Notes: generated by a model not told the origin, from the letters alone. Counted from the first letter of the stretch, positions 25,659-34,700 are shown. The stretch is 36,438 bases of DNA from an uncultured Lachnospiraceae bacterium (GCA_947626365.1 CANQRW010000034.1:1-36438); one strand, 5' to 3'. Numbers and translations are program-made.

Positions 25659-26467
25659 GCGTCATAGTTTGCAGAAAAGAGCAGGTGAAGCATCCGTATT
25701 TTATCGATACGCTGGGAGTTTTCGTCTACACTTCTCAGGAACTTTGCTACGCCATCTACAATCATCCGATCCTGGCCATGGACGGCTTTATGAGCCGGAA
25801 TCTGATTGATTTTATCCGGGATGAGCTGGGAATGGGATTCGCCGCTCTGAAGATGGAGCGGTGGATGAAGAGCGGAGAGAACCAGGACGAGCTGATCTTT
25901 CTGTTTCTCCAGGAGGCGGAGTATTACAGCAGCGCAGAGATTAGCCGTCTGCGCCAGAAGGTAGCCGCGCTGCGGAAGCTTCATCCGCTGGAATATGCCA
26001 AGAGAAAGGCGGATTATCTGGTAGAATTCAAGCAGTACGGCCGTGCCATTGCCGGCTACGAGAAGATTCTGGAATCTCCCCTTACAGAGAAGGCGGATGA
26101 GGCATTTGTGGGAAAGGTATGGAACAATCTGGGCGTCTGCTTCGCCAGGATCTTCCAGTTTGATAAGGCGGCGGATGCCTATGATAAAGCGTATTCAAAG
26201 CTGAAAGATGTAAATATTCTGGAGCGGATTTATCATTTGACCAGGCTGAAGCCGGATATTTCGCTGAAGGAGCGGTACCAGTCGATCGTCAGCGACCAGA
26301 TGAAAGAGGCGTGGGATAAAGACTTCGAGCAGGCCCAGGATGATGCCGCCAGGTCGGAGAAGCTGGAGAAACTGAACGAGATGTTTAAGAAGGATCCGGT
26401 GAAGCGGATGGAAGGAGCCCGGCAGGTTCTGGAATCATGGAAGCAGGAGTACAGAGGGATGGCGTAA
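25655..26467 (+). CDS. TPR-like protein of the DUF5717-DUF5716 operon
   Basis: 270 residues. The first ~100 residues are a conserved N-terminal region (VKHPYFIDTLGVFVYTSQELCYAIYNHP, then LIDFIRDELGMGF) that I cannot assign. Residues ~115-205 contain TPR-type helix pairs (KADYLVEFKQYGRAIAGYEKIL and NNLGVCFARIFQFDKAADAYDKAY). The C-terminal ~70 residues are charged coiled-coil-like (FEQAQDDAARSEKLEKLNEMF). The ATG overlaps the stop of DUF5716 (ATGA) with AGAGGTGA upstream. A terminator begins inside its stop codon region, so this is the last gene of the unit. A TPR co-chaperone for the Hsp70-like partner is an attractive but untested idea. Confidence 0.85.
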   Translation: MSVIVCRKEQVKHPYFIDTLGVFVYTSQELCYAIYNHPILAMDGFMSRNLIDFIRDELGMGFAALKMERWMKSGENQDELIFLFLQEAEYYSSAEISRLRQKVAALRKLHPLEYAKRKADYLVEFKQYGRAIAGYEKILESPLTEKADEAFVGKVWNNLGVCFARIFQFDKAADAYDKAYSKLKDVNILERIYHLTRLKPDISLKERYQSIVSDQMKEAWDKDFEQAQDDAARSEKLEKLNEMFKKDPVKRMEGARQVLESWKQEYRGMA

Positions 26468-26480
26468 GCCGTCCCTTTTT
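26456..26480 (+). terminator. Terminator of the DUF5717 operon
   Basis: GGGATGGC (26456-26463) pairs with GCCGTCCC (26468-26475; one G-U), loop GTAA, then TTTTT (26476-26480). The stop codon TAA is the last three loop bases. Confidence 0.8.
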
Positions 26481-26513
26481 CGGTATGGCGGGCATGCCGA
26501 GGCGCGGCAGGAA

Positions 26514-26539
26514 ACTTTTCTTCTGATTCACATAAAGTA
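26514..26539 (+). promoter_or_regulatory. Candidate sigma-K-type sporulation promoter
   Basis: The -10-like CATAAAGTA at 26531-26539 fits the sigma-E/K consensus CATAnnnTA exactly, and the -35-like AC at 26514-26515 (in GAAAC) is 15 bases upstream of it. No sigma-A pair is evident. It lies 33 bases before the amidase start codon. Confidence 0.5.
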
Positions 26540-26571
26540 AATACATAGAGAATCAGGAAAGGTTTGAAAAT

Positions 26572-27354
26572 ATGATGTCAGAAGTGACAAGAGTGATTCT
26601 GGATGCGGGACACGGCGGCGAGGAGCCCGGAGCAGTGTATTCCGGGAGACAGGAGAAGACAGACGCGCTGAAGCTGACCATGGCAGTGGGCAGGCTGTTG
26701 TCGGATGCCGGAATTGATGTGATGTATACCAGGGTAGATGATACGTATCAGACGCCTTACGAGAAAGCGGAGATCGGCAACCGGTCGGGAGCCGATTATT
26801 TCGTCTCGATTCACAGGAATGCCATGCCGGTACCGGGAACGGCCAGCGGCGCTCAGGTGCTGATCTACAAAAACGGAGGAGCTGCCCAGGCTATGGCGGA
26901 GGACATCAATCGGAAGCTTCAGGAAGCCGGATACGCGGATCTTGGCATTATTGAACGGCCGGGACTGGTAGTGCTCCGGGAGACGGAGATGCCTGCTGTT
27001 TTGGTAGAGGCGGGGTTTATCGACAACGAGGAGGACAACCGGCTGTTTGACCAGAATTTTGACGGAATTGCCAGAGGGATTGCGGACGGTATCCTGGAGG
27101 CGGTCCGCGGCAGGCAGGAAGGGCCTGCCTATTATCAGGTTCAGACAGGGGCCTATCAAAATCCGAATCTGGCCAAACAGCAGGAAAGCCAGCTGATCTC
27201 TCAGGGATTCCCGGCATTTTTGATTTATAAGGACAATTATTACAAGGTCAGGGTAGGCGCGTTCCTCAACATGGATTACGCGGCGCAGATGGAGAAACGC
27301 CTCCGCTCGTACGGGTACAGCACCATGATGGTCAGGGAGAAGGGCGTGTATTAA
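26572..27354 (+). CDS. N-acetylmuramoyl-L-alanine amidase with SPOR domain, CwlC-like
   Basis: 260 residues. Amidase_3 domain at ~5-180: the zinc ligands are expected to be H14 (LDAGHGG), E28 (RQEK) and H81 (SIHRNA), with catalytic E146 in VLVEAGFIDN. Residues ~187-258 form a SPOR domain (YYQVQTGAYQNPNLAKQQ and YYKVRVGAFLN) that binds denuded glycan. There is no signal peptide. That architecture, size and lack of export signal match Bacillus CwlC, a mother-cell wall hydrolase made late in sporulation, and the upstream sigma-K-like promoter fits. ATG 26572 with AAAGG nine bases upstream; a second ATG three codons on is possible. Confidence 0.88.
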   Translation: MMSEVTRVILDAGHGGEEPGAVYSGRQEKTDALKLTMAVGRLLSDAGIDVMYTRVDDTYQTPYEKAEIGNRSGADYFVSIHRNAMPVPGTASGAQVLIYKNGGAAQAMAEDINRKLQEAGYADLGIIERPGLVVLRETEMPAVLVEAGFIDNEEDNRLFDQNFDGIARGIADGILEAVRGRQEGPAYYQVQTGAYQNPNLAKQQESQLISQGFPAFLIYKDNYYKVRVGAFLNMDYAAQMEKRLRSYGYSTMMVREKGVY

Positions 27355-27390
27355 AAAACAGGAAAATTGCGGAAGAACGCCGGAAAAGGA

Positions 27391-27419
27391 TTGACGTTTT
27401 GAGAGAATCTATTTAAAAT
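27391..27419 (+). promoter_or_regulatory. Sigma-A promoter of the lipoprotein gene
   Basis: TTGACG (27391-27396), 17-base spacer, TAAAAT (27414-27419). Confidence 0.8.
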
Positions 27420-27460
27420 AAAAAGGTAAACTTTTTTACAGATTATATGGAGGAATCATT

Positions 27461-28291
27461 ATGAAAAGATACGGTCTTGTAATATTGGCAGGTGTGATGA
27501 TGCTGGCAGTGGGCTGCTCTTCCGGTAACGTGACGAACAGCACTGACGCGGCGGAAACGTCTGCGGCAGCGGCGGAAAGTTCGGCGGAAGACGGTTCTGA
27601 TGAGATGAAGGAAGCGGAGGAATCCATCGCGGAGGCGGAAGAGTCGATTATGGCGGCGGAGGAATCCATCGCGGAGGCGGAGGAGTCTATCGCGGAGGCG
27701 GAGGAATCCCTGGCTGAGATAGAAGAGTCTCTGTCGGAAGCCGAAGAGGAGGCTGAGGAAGACGGCGATATCCCCTATGATGAGCTGACGAGAACCCCTG
27801 ATGACTATAAAGGGAAGAATGTAACGTATTACGGAACCGTGGTCCAGGCCGTTTCATTGAATAGCAAGACCATGCAGCTTCTTCTGGCAGTTGATGAGGA
27901 TGACAGCACGAGGCTGGTAGGCGAGTACGCTCCGTCTCTTGTGGATGAAAAGCTGGCGAAAGGGGATACGGTTACGGTCAGCGGCAAGTTTGAGGGCGTC
28001 ATGCGTTACCGCATGGGATCCGGGGAGAAGGTGAGCCTGCCTTCTGTTACGCTGGAAAGCATAGATATTGAGAGCAAGGCCGAGACGGAGGAAACTGAGG
28101 AGAGCGTGGTGCCTACGCTTCCGGCGTCATCGGATGCGGCGGTACAGACCGGCGCGGCTGAGTCTGCGGCTGTGGAGGAGACCACGGCAGCGGAGGCGGC
28201 TGCAGAGGAGACTACGGCCGCGGAGACCACGGCCGCGGAGGAAACCACGGCAGGTACGCCGGATTATTCCAAGGGACCGGGAGCATTTTAA
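27461..28291 (+). CDS. Repeat-rich lipoprotein of unknown function
   Basis: 276 residues. A signal peptide with lipobox LAVGC (Cys19) marks a lipoprotein. Residues ~30-100 are low complexity with a seven-residue repeat (EAEESIA), highly acidic and likely a helix or coiled coil. Residues ~105-205 form a compact domain (DELTRTPDDYKGKNVTYYGTVVQAV and KGDTVTVSGKFEGVMRYRM), which looks like an OB-fold-type beta barrel. The C-terminal ~60 residues are Ala/Thr/Glu-rich with ETTAAE repeats, as in wall-spanning linkers. GGAGG lies 7 bases before the ATG. The following kinase-like gene begins 29 bases after its stop, so co-transcription is possible. Confidence 0.82.
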   Translation: MKRYGLVILAGVMMLAVGCSSGNVTNSTDAAETSAAAAESSAEDGSDEMKEAEESIAEAEESIMAAEESIAEAEESIAEAEESLAEIEESLSEAEEEAEEDGDIPYDELTRTPDDYKGKNVTYYGTVVQAVSLNSKTMQLLLAVDEDDSTRLVGEYAPSLVDEKLAKGDTVTVSGKFEGVMRYRMGSGEKVSLPSVTLESIDIESKAETEETEESVVPTLPASSDAAVQTGAAESAAVEETTAAEAAAEETTAAETTAAEETTAGTPDYSKGPGAF

Positions 28292-28320
28292 CTTCAGCCG
28301 CAGATACGGGGGGATGAAAT

Positions 28321-28938
28321 ATGGGGGAGAATAGAACCATTGTTACGATCGGCAGGCAGTATGGAAGCGGCGGCCGCGAGGTCGGTGAAAAACTGGCAGA
28401 GCGGCTGGGGTTCGGTTTCTACGATAAGAACATCCTTCGTATGAATTCCGACGAGAGCGGAATCAAGGAAAGCTATTTTCATCTGGCGGACGAAAAAGCC
28501 GGCAGCCGGCTGCTGTATAAGATTATCAGTAATCTGAAGCCGGAGGCGGGACAGCCTTCTTTCAGTTCGGATCTGACATCTGCCGACAACCTGTTCCGTT
28601 TTCAGTCAGAAGTAATCCGGAAGCTGGCCCAGGAAGAATCCTGTGTGATCATCGGCCGCTGCGCGGATTACATACTGGAGGGTACGGAAGGACTTCTGAG
28701 GGTGTTTATCTACGCGGATATGGAACATCGGATTCAGAGAATCACCCGCCTTGGATATTTTGAACCGAAAGATGTGGAGAAAAATATCCGCCGGATGGAT
28801 AAGGAGCGCCGGGAGTACTACAGGTATTTTGCCGGGAGAAACTGGGAAGATATGCTGAATTACGACCTGATGATCAATACGGGGGCCGTCGGAGTAGATG
28901 GGGCCGTGGAGATGATCAGAAGTTATCTGCAGGGGTAA
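28321..28938 (+). CDS. Cytidylate kinase-like family protein
   Basis: 205 residues. The P-loop IGRQYGSGGREVG (from residue 10) is the unusual glycine-rich form found in the cytidylate-kinase-like family (PF13189 type), not the usual G-x4-GK-S/T. Later features include SCVIIGRCADYIL (a Walker B-like strand), VFIYADMEHRIQRI and the lid-like DKERREYYRYF. It is shorter than Cmk and the substrate is unknown. GGGGG precedes the ATG. Confidence 0.85.
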   Translation: MGENRTIVTIGRQYGSGGREVGEKLAERLGFGFYDKNILRMNSDESGIKESYFHLADEKAGSRLLYKIISNLKPEAGQPSFSSDLTSADNLFRFQSEVIRKLAQEESCVIIGRCADYILEGTEGLLRVFIYADMEHRIQRITRLGYFEPKDVEKNIRRMDKERREYYRYFAGRNWEDMLNYDLMINTGAVGVDGAVEMIRSYLQG

Positions 28939-28980
28939 GGATAGGCAGGAGCCGGGATAAGACGGCATAGCGTGATGAGC

Positions 28981-29073
28981 GGGGCTGTTGCAGAAATATT
29001 ACAGTGAAATTTTGGATATCCAAGTGTGTACAACGGATATCAAATATTCACTGTAGCATTCTGCAGCAGCTCC
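28981..29073. repeat. MITE-like imperfect inverted repeat
   Basis: A 93-base element with outer arms GGGGCTGTTGCAGAA (28981-28995) and TTCTGCAGCAGCTCC (29059-29073), 13 of 15 pairs matching. Complementarity continues inward through ACAGTGAA/TTCACTGT to GGATATC near the centre. The loop is about 12 bases. The right end is followed by TTTT, so it may also act as terminator for the kinase-like gene. It codes for nothing. It may be a non-autonomous transposon remnant; GCTGTTGCA-type termini are common on insertion sequences, but I cannot assign a family. Confidence 0.6.
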
Positions 29074-29154
29074 TTTTGTGATGCGCTGGGCAGCCTGCAG
29101 CGCAGGAGAAACTGCTGCGATTACTGCCGTGATTGAGCTGCAGAGGCCAGCACG

Positions 29155-29208
29155 TTATCGCAGCTCAGCAGTTCTTGAGATGGTTATCGCAATTCAGCGA
29201 TTCTTGTG
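29155..29208. repeat. Partial duplication of the end of the SleC-like gene
   Basis: TTATCGCA begins a 25-base stretch at 29155 and again at 29184, where 20 of 25 bases match; the period is 29. The right copy carries the true stop of the minus-strand gene and the left copy lies just past it, with its own stop. This looks like an old tandem duplication of the 3' end. Confidence 0.6.
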
Positions 29209-30449
29209 ATACCTACGTAAATGTGGGATACTTTGTACCATGTAGTGAAATCGGTTACTCCGGTCTGAGGAAGACCGAAGACGGACTGGAACTGCCTGAC
29301 CGCTTCTGCAGTGGCCGGCCCGTAGACGCCGTCGGCTGTAATCTGCGGGATGGCGGTGTAGACGCCGGCAATGGCGTTCAGCTGTTCCTGAAGCTGCTCC
29401 ACCTTCGGGCCGTAAGAACCTGCGGAAAGGTTTTCGCCCGGCCAGGAGGAGGGAATTCCCGCGATCTGTTCGGCGGTATTGATGTAGATGTCGGAACCAT
29501 AAAAATAGCGGAGGATCTCAATGGGACTGTACCCCTGCTCGCCAAGGGCGGCGCTTCCCCACTGCGTCATCCAGCCGGGACAGGATACACGCCTGCCATC
29601 GCAGTACTGAGTAAGAATCGGCTGTTTCACGTCCGGCCGGGATAGGTAATTGTCGAAGATTTCGTCTACGGTCAGCGAGATGCTCTCATAGATATTTCGG
29701 CCGTAGATCCATTTGTGGTCGAAGGCGGTGGAGGATGTGATAGTAAAATCATGCCCCTGGTTTCGGTACCATTCGGTGTAGACACGGTTCAGGGTGAAGG
29801 ACATGATGGCCAGGATATTGGCGGTGATCGTCGTCTGGGGCCAGGTCGCGTAGATTTCACTGGAAGCCACGTTTTTGATGTAGTCCCGGTAGGGCACATA
29901 ATAGTTTCTGGCAGAACGGTCCGTAGGCGCGCCGTCGTGGACGACGATGGTCTGCGGAACTACGACCCTGCTTAAGACAATCTCGCCGGTCTCGCCTGCA
30001 GGCTTGACTTCCTGTTCGGCGATCTTGGGCGGATAACTGCCGTACAGGGTATGGTCCGGGATGACGACAGGATTTTCCTCCGGCTGATTGTCATCCAGAG
30101 GTTCCAGAACAGCCGGCTGTATGGCGGTGGCATCCGGCAGAATCTCGGTTCCTGAGATGCGGAGAGACTTAAATCCCGGAGCCGTAACCTCAAGGTTATA
30201 TTCGGCATAAGGTTGTGCATTGCCCGGCGTCAGGCTGTATTCCAGCGGGGGAGCGGGCAGGGCAATCTGTTCTGTCTGCCCGGAATTGTCGGTGGTGACC
30301 TGTTCCAGGGTACGTTCCGGTTCTCCTGCGTAAGAGATGCGCACGGAGGCGCCGGATATGGGGAAATTATTGACGGCGGATACCACGTTCACCTGGAGAA
30401 ATCCCCTGCCGTCCCGGTCTGAAGCACATATGCGGATGTCTTTTTTCAT
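29184..30449 (-). CDS. SleC-like spore cortex-lytic enzyme
   Basis: 421 residues. Residues ~1-130 form one or two Ig-like or carboxypeptidase-regulatory-type beta domains (LQVNVVSAVNNFPISGASVRISY). The middle (about 170-325) matches the SpoIID-type catalytic part of clostridial SleC, with ANILAIMSFTLNRVYTEWYR, IYGRNIYESISLTVDEIFDNYL and LTQYCDGRRVSCPGWMTQWG. Residues ~340-410 are a peptidoglycan-binding repeat (GPKVEQLQEQLN and ITADGVYGPATAEAVRQFQ). SleC degrades cortex at germination after activation by proteolysis. No signal peptide is visible. GGAG precedes the ATG. I could not find a convincing sigma-G promoter. It lies 2 kb from the CwlC-like amidase. Confidence 0.85.
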   Translation of the reverse strand: MKKDIRICASDRDGRGFLQVNVVSAVNNFPISGASVRISYAGEPERTLEQVTTDNSGQTEQIALPAPPLEYSLTPGNAQPYAEYNLEVTAPGFKSLRISGTEILPDATAIQPAVLEPLDDNQPEENPVVIPDHTLYGSYPPKIAEQEVKPAGETGEIVLSRVVVPQTIVVHDGAPTDRSARNYYVPYRDYIKNVASSEIYATWPQTTITANILAIMSFTLNRVYTEWYRNQGHDFTITSSTAFDHKWIYGRNIYESISLTVDEIFDNYLSRPDVKQPILTQYCDGRRVSCPGWMTQWGSAALGEQGYSPIEILRYFYGSDIYINTAEQIAGIPSSWPGENLSAGSYGPKVEQLQEQLNAIAGVYTAIPQITADGVYGPATAEAVRQFQSVFGLPQTGVTDFTTWYKVSHIYVGITRIAELR

Positions 30450-30482
30450 AAAATCTCCTGATGATTAATCAGTAATAATATA

Positions 30483-30511
30483 TTGCTTTTTGCCGCCGAA
30501 AGTGATAGACT
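30483..30511 (+). promoter_or_regulatory. Sigma-A promoter of carA-carB
   Basis: TTGCTT (30483-30488), 17-base spacer, TAGACT (30506-30511). The 5' leader is about 35 bases, too short for a PyrR-type attenuator, and no terminator hairpin is seen there. Confidence 0.65.
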
Positions 30512-30553
30512 AATGCAAGGTTTGCGGAAATAAATGAAAGGATGGTGCCAACC

Positions 30554-31705
30554 ATGAAAGCGTATCTAATCCTGGAAGACGGAACGGTCTTTGAAGGTCA
30601 GAGTATCGGTTCCTCCAGAGAAGTGGTCAGCGAGATCGTCTTTAACACTTCGATGACCGGTTATCTGGAAGTCCTTACCGACCCCTCCTATGCGGGACAG
30701 GCAGTAGTGATGACGTATCCTCTGATCGGCAATTACGGCATTGCCCGTCAGGATATGGAATCAAAGAAAGCGTGGCCGGACGGCTACATTGTCCGCGAAT
30801 TATCCCGTATTCCCAGTAATTTCCGAAGTGAAGACACCATTCAGCATTTCTTATCTGAACAGGATATCCCCGGTATCTGTGGTATCGATACAAGAGCCCT
30901 CACAAAAATCCTAAGAGAAAAAGGTACCATGAACGGTATGATAACCACAACATCATACAGTGATTTAGCTGAGCCATTAAAGAGGATTAAGGAATACCGG
31001 GTGACGGGAGTGGTGAAGGCCACATCCTGCAGGGAAGCTTATGTGCTGGAGCCTGCGCCTTACGATGCGGAGCCCATTTCCATCCGCACGGCGGAAAAAC
31101 CCAGGAGTTTGAAAGAACGCAGAGGAGCCGGGAAACGGGTGGCCCTTCTGGATCTGGGGGCCAAGAAAAATATCGCCCAGTCCCTGGCGGAGCGGGGCTG
31201 CCGGGTGACCATTTACCCCAGCCATACGACGGCGGAGGAGATTCTGGCGGGACGTCCCGACGGGATCATGCTGTCCAACGGTCCGGGAGATCCCAAAGAG
31301 AACGTGGATGTCATCCGGGAGATACGGAAGCTTTATGAGTCGGACGTGCCCATTTTCGCCATCTGCCTGGGACATCAGCTTATGGCCCTGGCTACGGGGG
31401 CGGATACCTATAAACTGAAGTACGGCCACCGGGGAGGCAATCATCCGGTGAAGGATCTGGAGACTGGGAGAGTCTACATCTCCTCCCAGAATCACGGTTA
31501 CGCTGTGGATATGAAAAGTCTGGATCCAAAGGTTGCGGTTCCCGCCTTCATTAACGTAAATGACGGCACCAACGAGGGGCTGCGGTATGTGGGCAAGAAC
31601 ATTTTCACGGTACAGTACCATCCGGAGGCCTGCCCCGGCCCCCAGGATTCCAGCTATTTATTCGACCGTTTCTTAAAAATGATGGAGGTGAGCGCAGATG
31701 CCTAA
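30554..31705 (+). CDS. carA: Carbamoyl-phosphate synthase small (glutaminase) subunit
   Basis: 383 residues from ATG 30554; an upstream ATG at 30542 lacks a good ribosome site, whereas AAAGGATGG at 30537-30545 fits the 30554 start. Supplies ammonia from glutamine to CarB for carbamoyl phosphate (pyrimidine and arginine synthesis). The N-terminal domain starts MKAYLILEDGTVFEG. The C-terminal class I glutaminase triad is C271 (FAICLGHQ), H356 and E358 (QYHPEACPGP). carB begins inside its last codons (8-base overlap), so they are coupled. Confidence 0.96.
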   Translation: MKAYLILEDGTVFEGQSIGSSREVVSEIVFNTSMTGYLEVLTDPSYAGQAVVMTYPLIGNYGIARQDMESKKAWPDGYIVRELSRIPSNFRSEDTIQHFLSEQDIPGICGIDTRALTKILREKGTMNGMITTTSYSDLAEPLKRIKEYRVTGVVKATSCREAYVLEPAPYDAEPISIRTAEKPRSLKERRGAGKRVALLDLGAKKNIAQSLAERGCRVTIYPSHTTAEEILAGRPDGIMLSNGPGDPKENVDVIREIRKLYESDVPIFAICLGHQLMALATGADTYKLKYGHRGGNHPVKDLETGRVYISSQNHGYAVDMKSLDPKVAVPAFINVNDGTNEGLRYVGKNIFTVQYHPEACPGPQDSSYLFDRFLKMMEVSADA

Positions 31706-34700
31706 GAATCCGGATATCAAGAAAGTTCTCATGCTGGGTTCCGGTCCTATTGTGATCGGGCAGGCGGCGGAGTTTGACTACGCCGGCACCCAGGCCTGCC
31801 GTTCCCTGAAGGAGGAGGGCATCGAAGTGGTGCTCTTAAACTCCAACCCGGCCACCATTATGACGGACAAGGACATCGCCGACCGGGTTTACATCGAGCC
31901 TTTGACCCTGGAGGTGGTGGAGCAGCTGATCCTGAAGGAGAAGCCGGACAGCGTGCTGCCGACCCTGGGAGGCCAGGCGGGACTGAATTTGGCCATGGAG
32001 CTGGAGGAAGCGGGTTTCTTAAAGGAACATAATGTGCGCCTCATCGGCACCACAGCGGCCACCATCAAGAAGGCGGAAGACCGTCTGGAATTCAAGGAGA
32101 CCATGGAGAAGATCGGCGAGCCGGTGGCTCCCTCCCAGGTGGTGGAGACAGTGGAAGAGGGAATCGCCTTTACCAACACCATCGGTTACCCGGTGGTGCT
32201 GCGGCCGGCCTATACCCTGGGCGGCAGCGGCGGCGGTATCGCCAACAATCAGGAGCAGCTGGTGGAAATCCTGCAAAACGGCCTGCGGCTGTCCCGTGTA
32301 GGACAGGTTCTGGTGGAGCGGTGTATCGCCGGCTGGAAAGAGATTGAATATGAAGTGATGCGGGATTCCGCCGGCAACGTGATCACCGTCTGCAACATGG
32401 AAAATATTGACCCGGTAGGCGTTCATACCGGCGACAGCATCGTGGTGGCCCCCTCCCAGACTCTGGGGGACAAGGAGTACCAGATGCTTCGCACTTCTGC
32501 TTTGAATATTATCACGGAGTTAGGAATCACCGGCGGCTGCAACGTCCAGTACGCCCTGCATCCTACGACTTTTGAATACTGCGTCATCGAGGTGAATCCC
32601 CGTGTCAGCCGTTCCTCAGCCCTGGCTTCCAAGGCCACAGGATATCCCATCGCCAAGGTGGCGGCCAAGATTGCCCTGGGATATACGCTGGACGAGATCA
32701 AAAACGCGGTGACAAAGAAGACCTACGCCAGCTTCGAGCCCATGCTGGATTACTGCGTGGTGAAAATGCCCCGGCTGCCCTTTGATAAATTTATCAGCGC
32801 CAGCCGGAAGCTGGGAACCCAGATGAAAGCCACCGGCGAGGTCATGAGTATCTGCACCAATTTTGAGGGAGCCCTCATGAAGGCCATCCGCTCTCTGGAG
32901 CAGCATGTGGACTGTCTGCGGTCCTATGATTTCACCGGTCTGGACGACGATCAGCTGATGAAGCAGCTGAGCAGGGTGGACGACCGGAGAATCTGGGCCA
33001 TTGCCGAGGCCCTGCGACGGGGCGTTTCTTACGAAAGAATTCATCAGATTACCATGATCGACGAGTGGTTTATTGACAAGCTGGCGATTCTGGTGGAGAT
33101 GGAAGCCGCCCTGGAGAAGGGGCCCCTTACGGCGGAGCTTCTGAGAGAGGCCAAGCGGATGGAGTTCCCCGACAATGTGATTGCCCGCCTGACGGGCGTG
33201 CCGGAGACGGAGATTAAGGCCATGCGTCATGCAAACGGGATTCGGGCCGCCTACAAGATGGTGGATACCTGCGCCGCGGAGTTCGCGGCGGAGACTCCCT
33301 ATTATTACTCCTGCTTCGGAAGCTTTAATGAGGTGGAGGAAACTCACGACCGGAAGAAGGTTCTGGTGCTTGGCTCCGGCCCCATCCGCATCGGCCAGGG
33401 CATCGAGTTTGACTTCTGTTCCGTCCACAGCACCTGGGCCTTTTCCAAGGAAGGCTATGAGACCATCATCGTGAACAACAATCCGGAGACGGTCAGTACC
33501 GACTTCGACATTGCGGATAAATTGTATTTTGAGCCCCTGACCCCGGAAGATGTGGAATCCATTGTGGACATCGAAAAGCCTGATGGAGCAGTGGTTCAGT
33601 TCGGCGGCCAGACGGCCATTAAGCTGACGGAATCCCTTATGAAGATGGGGGTTCCAATTCTGGGAACTGCCGCCGAGGACGTGGACGCCGCCGAGGACCG
33701 GGAGCTGTTCGACCGGATTCTGGAGCAGTGTCATATTCCCAGACCGGCAGGCCATACGGTGTTTACCGCCGAGGAGGCCAAGAAGGCGGCCAATGAGCTG
33801 GGCTATCCGGTTCTGGTGCGTCCCTCCTACGTGCTGGGGGGCCAGGGCATGCAGATCTGTATCAACGACCATGATATCGATGAGTTTATCGGCATCATCA
33901 ACCAGATCGCCCAGGACCATCCCATCCTGGTGGACAAGTACATTGTGGGAAAAGAGATTGAGGTGGACGCGGTGTGCGACGGCACCGATATCCTGATTCC
34001 CGGCATCATGGAGCACATCGAGCGGACCGGCATCCATTCCGGCGACAGCATCTCCGTCTACCCGGCGCCCAGCATTACGCCTAAGGTAGAAGCCATTCTG
34101 GTGGACTATACAGAGAAGCTGGCCAGGGCCCTTCATGTAAAGGGCATGATCAATATTCAGTTTATCGTGGCGGGGGAGGATGTGTATATCATCGAGGTGA
34201 ATCCCCGGTCTTCCAGGACGGTGCCCTACATCAGCAAGGTGACGGGAATTCCCATTGTACCCCTGGCAACCCAGGTCATCTGCGGCCATAGTTTACGGGA
34301 ATTAGGTTACAAGCCGGGTCTTCAGAAGAAGGCGGATTACATCGCTATCAAGATGCCGGTATTCTCCTTCGAGAAGATTCGGGGCGCGGACATCAGCCTG
34401 GGACCGGAGATGAAATCCACCGGCGAGTGCCTGGGAATCGCCAAAACATTTAACGAGGCATTGTATAAGGCTTTCGAGGGGGCGGGCATCAAGCTGCCCA
34501 GACACAAGAACATGATCATTACCGTCCGGGACGAGGACAAGAAGGATATTGTGGACATTGCCAGAAGATTCGCGGCGGTAGGCTATAAGATTTTCGCGAC
34601 AAGAGGCACAGCCCGAGTGCTGAACGAGGGCGGAGTCAAGGCGGTGGCGGTCAACAAGATCGAGCAGGAGTCCCCCAACCTTTTGGATCTGATCCTGGGC

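Noticed and set aside
32616-34289. 557-residue minus-strand open frame
   Set aside because: It is antisense to carB, which is certain; shadow frame.
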